DNA from: Candidatus Aenigmatarchaeota archaeon
Lineage (GTDB): Archaea > Aenigmatarchaeota > Aenigmatarchaeia > CG10238-14 > SCSR01
Assembly: GCA_030018055.1 (NCBI GenBank)
Contig: JASEGN010000052.1
Coordinates: forward strand, 1-5,911
Reading direction: 5' to 3'
Length of the DNA stretch: 5,911 nucleotides
Below the pieces are notes generated by a model, which ran no database searches, had not been told where the DNA came from, and saw only the letters and a program-made list of their open reading frames with translations. The position numbers and the translations under genes were made by a program. This document shows, in pieces, positions 1-5,135 of the stretch. The stretch's first letter is position 1. Every line of letters begins with the position of its first letter.

Positions 1-571
1 TTGTTAAACCTAAAGAAGCTACTATCGGTACTAGCAACAAGGTTGTTTTATCTCCTGCTACCCCTCCTATGCTATGCTTATCACATACTATTTTTTTCTT
101 TAACTTCAATTTTTCTCCAGTTTCGACCATTGCAACAGAAAGGCTTGCTGCTTCATCCAAATCTATACCACGTGTATCTAGAGCTGTTACAAAACTTGCA
201 ATTTCCATTTCACTTAAATTACCCTCAACAACATCCTTAACAATCTCGCAAATTTCTTTGTAACTTAACTTCCTCCCCTGTAATTTATTCCTTATGAATT
301 GTAAGGAAGCAGGAAATTTTGCAACTTCAACATTAATTATATTTTCTTCTTTTAATCCTAAAGATTTTTTCACTTCCTCAGAAACACCAATCATACCAAT
401 TTTTATAAGCTTTGGAGAAGTATTTACAATAGCAGTTAATTTCTTTCCACTGTAGCTTAACTCCACTCTTGCCGAACTTCTAATTCCCAAATCTTCAGCG
501 TCACTTACGTTTAATACTACTATCGGTTTACCACCAGTTTCTAAACCCAAAAGTTTAGTCTTCAGTTTCAT
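1..571 (-). CDS. deoA: AMP phosphorylase, N-terminal part (gene runs off the left edge)
   Basis: Reading the minus strand from the ATG at 571 gives 190 residues with no stop before the window edge. Family members are about 500 residues, so roughly the first 38% is present. The recognisable core is the phosphate-binding segment of the thymidine/AMP phosphorylase family, KHSIGG-V-AGDKTT at residues 165-177, followed by LLLVPIVASLGLT. Before it comes the helical part with SSFVTAL-like (ASFVTALDTRGIDLDEAASL) and MVETGE motifs. The first ~85 residues match the extra N-terminal domain of archaeal AMP phosphorylases, which bacterial thymidine phosphorylases lack. The archaeal enzymes split nucleoside 5'-monophosphates, mainly AMP, with phosphate to give base and ribose-1,5-bisphosphate, feeding the archaeal pentose-bisphosphate (type III RuBisCO) route. 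It is last in a same-strand run with prs, deoC and an amidohydrolase, and has a TATA-like element about 29 nt upstream. The symbol deoA is the usual family name; AMP specificity is inferred from family resemblance. Confidence 0.9.
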   Translation of the reverse strand, partial: MKLKTKLLGLETGGKPIVVLNVSDAEDLGIRSSARVELSYSGKKLTAIVNTSPKLIKIGMIGVSEEVKKSLGLKEENIINVEVAKFPASLQFIRNKLQGRKLSYKEICEIVKDVVEGNLSEMEIASFVTALDTRGIDLDEAASLSVAMVETGEKLKLKKKIVCDKHSIGGVAGDKTTLLLVPIVASLGLT

Positions 572-592
572 GTATATTAAAATTACGAGGCA

Positions 593-606
593 AGATTTAA
601 ATTTAA
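593..606 (-). promoter_or_regulatory. TATA-like element upstream of AMP phosphorylase
   Basis: The 35-bp gap before the AMP phosphorylase ATG contains a TTAAATTTAAAT stretch on the minus strand centred about 29 nt upstream of the start codon. That is the spacing expected of an archaeal TATA box driving a leaderless or nearly leaderless mRNA. It suggests this gene can be transcribed apart from the upstream operon. AT-rich sequence is common here, so this is suggestive only. Confidence 0.45.
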
Positions 607-1464
607 TTAGAGATGCAGTACCTTTTTTGGATTTTTATAGTAGATATAATTTAATACTTGCTTTGGAAGGTTCAAACCATACAACTCTATTCTCTCAAGA
701 GAAAGTCTAGAAATAAATTTTTCTTTTTCTAAAACATCTATATGTGTCGAAAGTAGTACATCTATGGTTTTTTCCTTTGATTCTTTTCTTAAAACACAGT
801 CAGAGCCCCAGAGAATTCTTCTCTTGTTTTTTATCATAAATTTCCTGTAGAGTATAGGTTGATAATGGATGTTTTTTAAGTAAATTTTAGTTCCACCTCC
901 CATACTAGTATCAACAAAAAGATTTTTATGTTTGCCTAAAAGTTTGCTGCACAGCCCTAACCTTATTTTTTCCTTCGCGAGCTTAGCATAATGGGCAGCT
1001 ATAAAATTCACTTCTTTAAATTCATCAAGAATTTCTTCAAATTGTTGTAGGTGTTTTAGATCATAAAGGTTTATGTGAATAAGCACTGGTAATCTAAACT
1101 CTCGACAAGTTCTAAATATTCTCTTCATTTTTTTGCTGGTTAAGGGTGGTGCACGAAATAAGGGATGGTACCCAATAAGCTTTAATCCCCTCGCACCTTT
1201 CTCTATGGCTTTATGCAATATTTTTAATGGATCAGCTTCCAATTCACAAACTGTTGCAAAAGGAATTATTTCGGCGTGAATTCTTGCTAATCTAAAGAGT
1301 TCTTGCATGTTGGCTCTGTAGCTAGAATTTAGTGGAGGTTTACCTGTTGGGACGAAAACAACTTTTTCTATGCTAAATTTTTCCATAAATTTAAGGAAGA
1401 CATCTACATTTCCACCTTTCCTAAAATGCTCATGTACATCAATTCTTTTTTCCTTATATTCCAT
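607..1464 (-). CDS. Amidohydrolase-superfamily (amidohydrolase_2 type) TIM-barrel metal hydrolase
   Basis: A 285-residue protein with the metal-ligand pattern of the amidohydrolase superfamily, close to the amidohydrolase_2 group that includes ACMSD-like decarboxylases and lactone hydrolases. Ligand candidates, in barrel order, are H11-x-H13 at the end of strand 1 (DVHEHF), H130 (VLIHIN), H158 (FIAAHYA) and D222 (WGSD). K95 in GLKLIGYHP is not a confirmed ligand, but this position is conserved in related proteins. Length is normal for this group, with no signal peptide or membrane segment, so it is probably cytosolic. The C-terminal helices end in a lysine/tyrosine-rich tail. It follows deoC by 39 bp and precedes AMP phosphorylase by 35 bp on the same strand, suggesting a role connected to nucleotide or pentose-phosphate metabolism. 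No substrate can be deduced from sequence: this group includes hydrolases, decarboxylases and hydratases. The superfamily call is firm; the role is open. Confidence 0.85.
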   Translation of the reverse strand: MEYKEKRIDVHEHFRKGGNVDVFLKFMEKFSIEKVVFVPTGKPPLNSSYRANMQELFRLARIHAEIIPFATVCELEADPLKILHKAIEKGARGLKLIGYHPLFRAPPLTSKKMKRIFRTCREFRLPVLIHINLYDLKHLQQFEEILDEFKEVNFIAAHYAKLAKEKIRLGLCSKLLGKHKNLFVDTSMGGGTKIYLKNIHYQPILYRKFMIKNKRRILWGSDCVLRKESKEKTIDVLLSTHIDVLEKEKFISRLSLERIELYGLNLPKQVLNYIYYKNPKKVLHL

Positions 1465-1503
1465 GTAATTACGGATATTTCTAAAAAATTGGTAGAATTT
1501 ATT

Positions 1504-2178
1504 TTACTGATGCAAAGTGTTCATTATTTTTATTCCATTTGATGTCCCTATCCTACTAGCACCGGCCCTTATCATCTCTAAAGCTTGATTGAAATTTTTT
1601 ATTCCACCAGAAGCTTTTATCTGAAGTCTATCTTTAACTACATTTTTTATAATTTTCACATGCTCAGCTTTAGCTGCTCCACTATAACCCACAGCTGTTT
1701 TAACAAAATGTGCTCCAGCCTTCATCACAAGCTTAGAAGCATTTTTTATTTGTTGATTGTTTAAAGATGGAGTTTCAATTATTACTTTGACTATCTTTGG
1801 GAAAGCAGCTTTTACCACATTTTTGATGTCATTAACAACATACGAGTAATCCTTATTTAAAAATGCGGTTCGATTAAAAATCATATCAAATTCATCAACA
1901 TATTCAAAAACGCTTTTCACTTCCGCGACTTTCGCTGGTGTAGGCTGGATTCCATATGGGAAGCCTATCACAGTTACAACCTTCGCCTTTCCTTTTAACA
2001 GTTTGTTAACAAGTTTTGTATAGTATGGTAAGATAGCCGCACCATAAAAATTATACTTTAATACATCTCTGCACAACTTTCTTATCTCATTTTCTTTAGA
2101 TTCGATATTCACACTAGTATACTCTATGTAATTGGCAATCTTACTTGGTTCTTTTAGTATTTCTTTCCACAATTCCAT
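1504..2178 (-). CDS. deoC: Deoxyribose-phosphate aldolase
   Basis: A 224-residue protein of typical length for the class I aldolase DeoC, which splits 2-deoxyribose-5-phosphate into glyceraldehyde-3-phosphate and acetaldehyde. The active-site set is complete. The Schiff-base lysine is K160 in HFVKTAVGYSG, the second lysine is K188 in IKASGGI, and the acidic partner is D98 in DEFDMIFN. The phosphate-binding end of the TIM barrel is visible as ASGGI (189-193) and GASRIGTSNG (206-215). VTVIGFPYG (68-76) is the family's strand 3 motif. The N-terminal segment usually reading IDHTLLK is altered to IEYTSVN (18-24). The ATG at 2178 is 4 bp after the PRPP synthetase stop, so the two genes are almost certainly co-transcribed; no Shine-Dalgarno is visible. 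The pathway is deoxynucleoside salvage, consistent with the AMP phosphorylase and PRPP synthetase alongside. Confidence 0.93.
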   Translation of the reverse strand: MELWKEILKEPSKIANYIEYTSVNIESKENEIRKLCRDVLKYNFYGAAILPYYTKLVNKLLKGKAKVVTVIGFPYGIQPTPAKVAEVKSVFEYVDEFDMIFNRTAFLNKDYSYVVNDIKNVVKAAFPKIVKVIIETPSLNNQQIKNASKLVMKAGAHFVKTAVGYSGAAKAEHVKIIKNVVKDRLQIKASGGIKNFNQALEMIRAGASRIGTSNGIKIMNTLHQ

Positions 2179-2182
2179 AAAT

Positions 2183-3061
2183 TTAAATTATTTTCAACTT
2201 ATTTGAAATTAACGGTGTTATGTTCACTTTGCTTATACTTGAGGGAATTGTATTTGTCGCAACAACAAGCTTTGTCCCTTCACTTAACATTTTCTTATAA
2301 ACCTCTGAAGGAATGTAGTGTACGCATGCAACAAAAATATTTTTGGCTCCTTTTTCTTTTGCTATTTTAATTGCATTTAACATAGTTTTTCCAGTGCTAA
2401 TTATGTCATCCAAAATTAAAACATCCTTACCTTTAATATCAAAATCTTTCCAAATCTTTGTTTTTATCTCGCCGGTAACTCTACTTCTGTATTTCTTAAG
2501 AAATGAATAATCACAATTTAAGATCTTCGAAGCTACTTTGGCCATCTCTTCTCTTTCTTGATCCGGAATTAGCACAAACGGATTCTTTAACCTCATCTTA
2601 AGAAAGTATTTTGCTATCAACTCACTTGCAGTTAAATGAACAACTTCTATATTAAAAAAATCAATTACCGATTTATCATGTAGGTCGAATGTTATTATTT
2701 CTTTCACTCCAAAATTCTCGATTAACTTTGCTATTGTTTTTGAGCTAATTGCTTCCCATTTTCTGTACCTTTTATGTTGCCTTGCATAAGCAAAATATGG
2801 CATAACCAAGCAAATGTTTTTAGGTTGAAACTCGTTAATTAGATCTAACAAGAAAAAAAGTTCGACCAAGCTATCGTTTTGAGGATAAAGAGTTTGAACT
2901 AAAACTACATTCTTTCTAAAAATACTCTTTTCTAACCTTACATAAGATTCTCCATCTGGAAATTTTTTGTATTCAACATCTACAAATTTAAATCTAAGTA
3001 GCTTTGCGATACTTCTTGCTAGCTTTTGTGAGCTCGTCCCTCCTACTATAACGCCTTCCAT
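2183..3061 (-). CDS. prs: Ribose-phosphate pyrophosphokinase (PRPP synthetase)
   Basis: A 292-residue protein of archaeal PRPP synthetase length, making PRPP from ribose-5-phosphate and ATP for nucleotide and cofactor synthesis. The layout is two tandem phosphoribosyltransferase folds. FPDGE is at 34-38, and the nucleotide-site segment YFAYARQHKRYR at 89-100. FDLHDK at 125-130 holds the conserved histidine H128, and the flexible-loop lysine/arginine is in KKYRSR at 189-194. The PRPP loop VLILDDIISTGKTM is at 214-227 with D218-D219. Two segments depart from the common pattern. The glycine-bearing PD-x-GG motif reads PDQER (166-170), and the usual GEP-I-S reads WEAIS (102-106). RQH instead of RQD also occurs in some archaeal enzymes. 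It is first in the minus-strand run, 4 bp before deoC, and divergent from the isoaspartate methyltransferase with only 26 bp between start codons. No Shine-Dalgarno is visible, so a leaderless transcript is likely. Confidence 0.92.
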   Translation of the reverse strand: MEGVIVGGTSSQKLARSIAKLLRFKFVDVEYKKFPDGESYVRLEKSIFRKNVVLVQTLYPQNDSLVELFFLLDLINEFQPKNICLVMPYFAYARQHKRYRKWEAISSKTIAKLIENFGVKEIITFDLHDKSVIDFFNIEVVHLTASELIAKYFLKMRLKNPFVLIPDQEREEMAKVASKILNCDYSFLKKYRSRVTGEIKTKIWKDFDIKGKDVLILDDIISTGKTMLNAIKIAKEKGAKNIFVACVHYIPSEVYKKMLSEGTKLVVATNTIPSSISKVNITPLISNKLKII

Positions 3062-3092
3062 ATTTTATTCTTGATTTAAAATTAAATATGGA
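3057..3092. promoter_or_regulatory. Overlapping divergent promoters of prs and pcm, inside an inverted repeat
   Basis: Only 26 bp (3062-3087) separate the start codons of prs and pcm. TCCATATTTTAT at 3057-3068 and ATTAAATATGGA at 3081-3092 are inverted repeats of each other at 11 of 12 positions, with a 12-bp AT-rich spacer. If both mRNAs are leaderless, the TATA box of each gene, about 26 nt back, falls on the start codon of the other. TATTTTAT near 3061-3068 would serve pcm, and TTTAAT on the minus strand near 3081-3087 would serve prs. Part of the symmetry (ATGGA) arises because both proteins begin Met-Glu. Confidence 0.6.
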
Positions 3093-3738
3093 GTTTGAGG
3101 AAGAGAAAGAAAGATTAATCAGGAGTATGATAATGGCTGGTTCTTTAAAAACAGAAAAAATCATCGAAGCATTTAGAAAAATTCCCCGCCATCTTTTTGT
3201 TACAGAAGAGTATTTAAAGTCAGCTTACCTTGATGTTGCACTCCCTACGATTGGTGGTTCCACTATTTCACAACCAACCACTGTAGCAATAATGACCGAA
3301 GCGCTCCAGCCTAAGAAAGGAGAGAAAATACTTGAAGTTGGTACAGGCTCTGGCTGGCAAGCCTGTCTTCTAGCTTATTGTGTAGGGAGTAAAGGAAAGA
3401 TTGTAACCATCGATATAGATCCTAAACTTATCGAATTTGCAAAGAAAAACATAAAAAAGTTCAATGTTAAAAACATAAGAATTATTTGTTGTGATGGTTC
3501 TGTTGGTTATGAGAAGGAGGCACCTTTCGATAGAATAATGGTTACAGCAGCTTGTCCAGCTATACCAAAGCCTTTGATAGAGCAGCTGAAAATTAAAGGA
3601 AGGATGGTTGTTCCAGTTGGTCCTGAGCAGGGGCAAAGAATGCTCCTTGTAGATAAATTAGGGAGAAATAAACTTGTTCAAAGGGATATTGGTGAATTTG
3701 TTTTTGTTAAGCTTGTTGGCAAGTATGGCTTCAAGTGA
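3088..3738 (+). CDS. pcm: Protein-L-isoaspartate O-methyltransferase
   Basis: A 216-residue cytosolic methyltransferase of normal family length. It uses S-adenosylmethionine to methylate isoaspartyl residues that arise by spontaneous damage of Asn and Asp, starting their repair. The family substrate-site motif GSTISQP is at 57-63, preceded by the usual IPRHLFV (32-38). The SAM motif I LEVGTGSGW is at 82-90, the acidic ribose-binding position D109/D111 in VTIDIDP, motif II CDGSVGY at 135-141, and FDRIMVTAA at 147-155. PVG near 176-178 leads into the C-terminal strand region. The ATG at 3088 starts directly after the shared promoter, and no Shine-Dalgarno is present. The gene is divergent from prs and convergent with tRNA-Trp, whose 3' end lies 7 bp after its stop. 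It is probably single-gene transcription. Confidence 0.94.
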   Translation: MEFEEEKERLIRSMIMAGSLKTEKIIEAFRKIPRHLFVTEEYLKSAYLDVALPTIGGSTISQPTTVAIMTEALQPKKGEKILEVGTGSGWQACLLAYCVGSKGKIVTIDIDPKLIEFAKKNIKKFNVKNIRIICCDGSVGYEKEAPFDRIMVTAACPAIPKPLIEQLKIKGRMVVPVGPEQGQRMLLVDKLGRNKLVQRDIGEFVFVKLVGKYGFK

Positions 3739-3742
3739 AAAA
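3738..3742 (-). terminator. Possible T-tract terminator for tRNA-Trp
   Basis: On the minus strand a run of five T follows four bases after the discriminator base of the tRNA. Archaeal transcription commonly stops at such T-tracts without a hairpin. It overlaps the last base of the pcm stop codon on the other strand. Short T runs are frequent in this sequence, so support is weak. Confidence 0.3.
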
Positions 3743-3780
3743 TAGTGGGGTTGCGGCGATTTGAACGCCGGTTGGCTGGT

Positions 3781-3799
3781 TTCATCAAAGCTCCATCTT
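3781..3799 (-). other. Putative tRNA-Trp intron at the canonical position 37/38
   Basis: Nineteen bases, AAGATGGAGCTTTGATGAA on the minus strand, separate G37 from the A that would be position 38. Position 37/38 is the commonest archaeal tRNA intron site and is typical for tRNA-Trp. Because A occurs at both ends, the cut could shift by one base. GGAG in the insertion can pair with CTCC of the anticodon loop, but the following 11 bases are too long for a standard 3-nt bulge. Confidence 0.6.
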
Positions 3800-3810
3800 C
3801 TGGAGCCAGC

Positions 3811-3828
3811 TCTTAGTTCTTTCATCGA
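3811..3828 (-). other. Putative second tRNA-Trp intron between D-stem and anticodon stem
   Basis: After the D-stem ends at 3830 there are 19 bases (3829-3811) before the anticodon stem GCTGG, where a mature tRNA has a single base (position 26). About 18 bases must therefore be removed; the exact ends could shift by one. Non-canonical introns near positions 25-27 are known in some archaea. No flanking bulge-helix-bulge was found by eye, so an alternative is a mis-assembled or non-functional tRNA gene. Confidence 0.5.
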
Positions 3829-3879
3829 AGTCCTAGACCTAACTAGACGACAACCCCATAATTTAACTTAAATTAGAGA

Positions 3880-3895
3880 AATTTTAATTTTTAAG
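3880..3895 (-). promoter_or_regulatory. Possible TATA region for tRNA-Trp
   Basis: The minus strand reads CTTAAAAATTAAAATT about 25-38 nt upstream of the first tRNA base, a suitable place for an archaeal TATA box. The 77-bp gap between the tRNA and the divergent cation transporter holds only AT-rich sequence of this kind. Confidence 0.35.
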
Positions 3896-3902
3896 TTATT
3901 GA

Positions 3903-3911
3903 TACTTAAAG
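3903..3911 (+). promoter_or_regulatory. Possible TATA box for the cation transporter
   Basis: TACTTAAAG is centred about 28 nt upstream of the ATG at 3935, which fits a leaderless transcript and favours that ATG over the earlier TTG at 3899. A second AT-rich stretch (CTTTTAATA, 3917-3925) is too close to serve that start. Confidence 0.4.
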
Positions 3912-3934
3912 GCGAACTTTTAATAGTTGGGAAG

Positions 3935-4819
3935 ATGAAAGAAAAATTAAAAGAAAAAATTTTAAAAATTGCTATTGCCTTAACTTCAACTTTTTTAATA
4001 ATAGAAATTTTTGGAGGATATGTTTTTGGTAGCCTTGCCCTATTGAGCGATGCTGGGCACATGTTTAGGGATGTTTTTGCTTTGAGTATAGCACTTCTAG
4101 CAATAACTCTAGCAAAAAAGCTACCGACACCAACAAAGACATTCGGCTACCATAGAGCAGAGGTTTTCGCAGCACTTGTAAATGGCCTATTGTTGTTTGG
4201 AATTTCAATAGGAATTTTTTATTATGCGTACCTAAGAACAATTACGCCAGTAGCTATACATAGCATTGGCATGTTTGGAGTGGCAACGGTAGGATTTGTT
4301 GTGAATTTATATATAGTTGGTAAATTAAAAGAATATGGGGAAGACATAAATATTAAAGCAGCTTATTGGCATGTGCTGACAGATGCACTTTCTTCCTTGG
4401 CTATAATTATCGGTGCAACCATCATATTTTTCACAGGAATTCATTTAGTCGACCCTTTATTGAGCATGGTCATAGCATTCGTAGTACTATTTAGTTCAAT
4501 CAATTTAGTTAGAGATTCTACGAACATCTTGCTAGAGGGTGTACCTTCAAATATTAATGTAAACCAAGTCATTGAAGAAATGGAAAGTGTTAGAGATGTG
4601 CTAGGGATACATCATCTTCACGTATGGAGTTTATGTCCATGTGTTAATCTGTTAAGTGCGCATATCTATACTTCTAAAACAAGGCTGGTTGACGTAGAAA
4701 AAATTAAAAAAACATTGAACAAAAAGCTAGAAAAATTCAACATTCTACACACAACTTTTCAATTTGAGTGTAAGGCATGCCAAGATAAAAGCAAATTAAA
4801 GAAAATAGCTCACAAGTAG
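3935..4819 (+). CDS. Cation diffusion facilitator, zinc-type metal efflux transporter
   Basis: A 294-residue inner-membrane protein of the CDF family (ZitB/CzcD group), exporting Zn2+ or similar ions by proton antiport. It has six hydrophobic segments followed by a cytoplasmic C-terminal domain. The transport site is the HD-HD type: H42 and D46 in DAGHMFRD (helix 2), H146 and D150 in YWHVLTD (helix 5). The FGYHRAEV motif after helix 2 is characteristic. The usual threonine of GHMLTD is an arginine here. The C-terminal domain starts GIHHLHVWSL and carries CPC (234-236) and CKAC (279-282), which may add a metal site. I chose the ATG at 3935: the same frame reads back to a TTG at 3899, but those 12 residues look non-conserved and the TATA spacing favours 3935. 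Divergent from tRNA-Trp and 10 bp before a small membrane protein, probably an operon. Zinc is a family-based inference. Confidence 0.9.
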   Translation: MKEKLKEKILKIAIALTSTFLIIEIFGGYVFGSLALLSDAGHMFRDVFALSIALLAITLAKKLPTPTKTFGYHRAEVFAALVNGLLLFGISIGIFYYAYLRTITPVAIHSIGMFGVATVGFVVNLYIVGKLKEYGEDINIKAAYWHVLTDALSSLAIIIGATIIFFTGIHLVDPLLSMVIAFVVLFSSINLVRDSTNILLEGVPSNINVNQVIEEMESVRDVLGIHHLHVWSLCPCVNLLSAHIYTSKTRLVDVEKIKKTLNKKLEKFNILHTTFQFECKACQDKSKLKKIAHK

Positions 4820-4829
4820 AAATTATTAT

Positions 4830-5099
4830 ATGGAATACTTCGAAACTGTAGGTAGAATAATTTTTGACCAATTGTGGCTAATGTGGAACTCTATAATTCA
4901 AATTCTCAAAATATTCGGATCTTTAGCCGAAGTGGTAAGTGGTGCTGGGTTAATAGGTACTTTAATAACTTTTGGCATAGGATTTGCGCTCATAATTCTA
5001 ATAACAAGGCTTGCAGTTTCCAATATAAAGCTACTAATCCTAATTGCTATTTTTTATGTTATATTTGCAACATTAATTTCACTTTTCATCTTAAGCTAG
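4830..5099 (+). CDS. Small hydrophobic membrane protein of unknown function
   Basis: An 89-residue ORF beginning 10 bp after the cation transporter stop, so probably co-transcribed. It has two strong hydrophobic segments at about 38-59 (GAGLIGTLITFGIGFALIIL) and 66-88, linked by a short polar turn ITRLAVSNIK. An amphipathic N-terminal part (8-30, with W16, W19) may lie on or cross the membrane. There is no signal peptidase motif, metal ligand cluster or recognised domain. The GxxxG-like glycine spacing (G38, G40, G43, G49, G51) could help helix packing. I do not recognise the family. Its position suggests an accessory role to metal efflux, but nothing in the protein shows that. The alternative overlapping frame at 4874-5107 is less likely because its composition is not protein-like. 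Confidence 0.65.
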   Translation: MEYFETVGRIIFDQLWLMWNSIIQILKIFGSLAEVVSGAGLIGTLITFGIGFALIILITRLAVSNIKLLILIAIFYVIFATLISLFILS

Positions 5100-5100
5100 T

Positions 5101-5110
5101 GTTATAAATA
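5101..5110 (+). promoter_or_regulatory. TATA box of the flavin reductase gene
   Basis: GTTATAAATA lies just after the small membrane protein stop and is centred about 30 nt upstream of the ATG at 5136. It closely resembles the archaeal TATA consensus and predicts transcription starting within a few bases of the start codon. Confidence 0.6.
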
Positions 5111-5135
5111 AACCAAGAGAAAATAAAATAAAGAT

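Larger units (their letters stand above)
3780..3830 (-). repeat. Two copies of an 11-nt motif in the two tRNA insertions
   Basis: CTTCGATGAAA (3830-3820) and CTTTGATGAAA (3790-3780) on the minus strand are direct repeats differing at one base, exactly 40 nt apart. One lies at the start of the first insertion, the other at the end of the second. Eleven matched bases in such a small gene is more than chance would commonly give, though the AT-rich background weakens that. Confidence 0.6.
3746..3857 (-). tRNA. tRNA-Trp (CCA anticodon), interrupted by two putative short introns
   Basis: The minus strand folds as a tRNA. The 7-bp acceptor stem pairs GGGGTTG (3857-3851) with CAACCCC (3753-3747), and the discriminator is A at 3746. 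The D-stem is GTCT/GGAC around a loop AGTTAGGTCTA that carries the conserved GG. The T-arm is CGGCG-TTCAAAT-CGCCG (3770-3754). The only 5' strand matching CCAGC (3779-3775), next to the variable loop, is GCTGG (3810-3806). It is followed by CTCCAG with U33 and anticodon CCA at 3803-3801. GGGG at the 5' end and A73 fit archaeal tRNA-Trp. Normal spacing requires removing about 18 nt between D-stem and anticodon stem and 19 nt between G37 and A38, leaving 75 nt with a four-base variable loop. No 3' CCA is encoded. The introns are inferred from the fold; I could not build a canonical bulge-helix-bulge for either. Confidence 0.8.

Noticed and set aside
1..263. Two plus-strand reading frames (1-240 and 69-263)
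   Set aside because: They lie opposite the AMP phosphorylase frame, which has clear family motifs; their translations are low-complexity Leu/Phe/Ser-rich.
1465..1503. Separate promoter for the amidohydrolase in the 39-bp gap after deoC
   Set aside because: Only a weak TTTTTTAG stretch at a plausible distance, indistinguishable from AT-rich background.
3370..3636. Minus-strand reading frame inside pcm
   Set aside because: Antisense to the SAM-binding core of the isoaspartate methyltransferase; no recognisable motif and unlikely composition.
3781..3829. Box C/D guide RNA inside the tRNA-Trp introns, as in many euryarchaea
   Set aside because: GATGA resembles box C, but no CUGA box D is present and each insertion is under 20 nt, too short for a guide.
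3746..3857. Long-variable-arm tRNA (Leu or Ser) instead of an intron-bearing tRNA-Trp
   Set aside because: No 5-bp anticodon stem can be formed directly after the D-stem. Only GCTGG/CCAGC with CTCCAG fits, and GGGG with A73 matches Trp.
3899..3934. TTG start at 3899 for the cation transporter
   Set aside because: It adds 12 residues without family resemblance and leaves no room for the TATA element; the ATG at 3935 is better.
3868..4062. Minus-strand reading frame upstream of tRNA-Trp
   Set aside because: Mostly antisense to the first helices of the cation transporter, and it ends in the promoter gap.
4874..5107. Second plus-strand frame overlapping the small membrane protein
   Set aside because: The frame starting at 4830 has clean hydrophobic helices and sits 10 bp after the transporter stop; this one has a scrambled Cys/Asn-rich composition.
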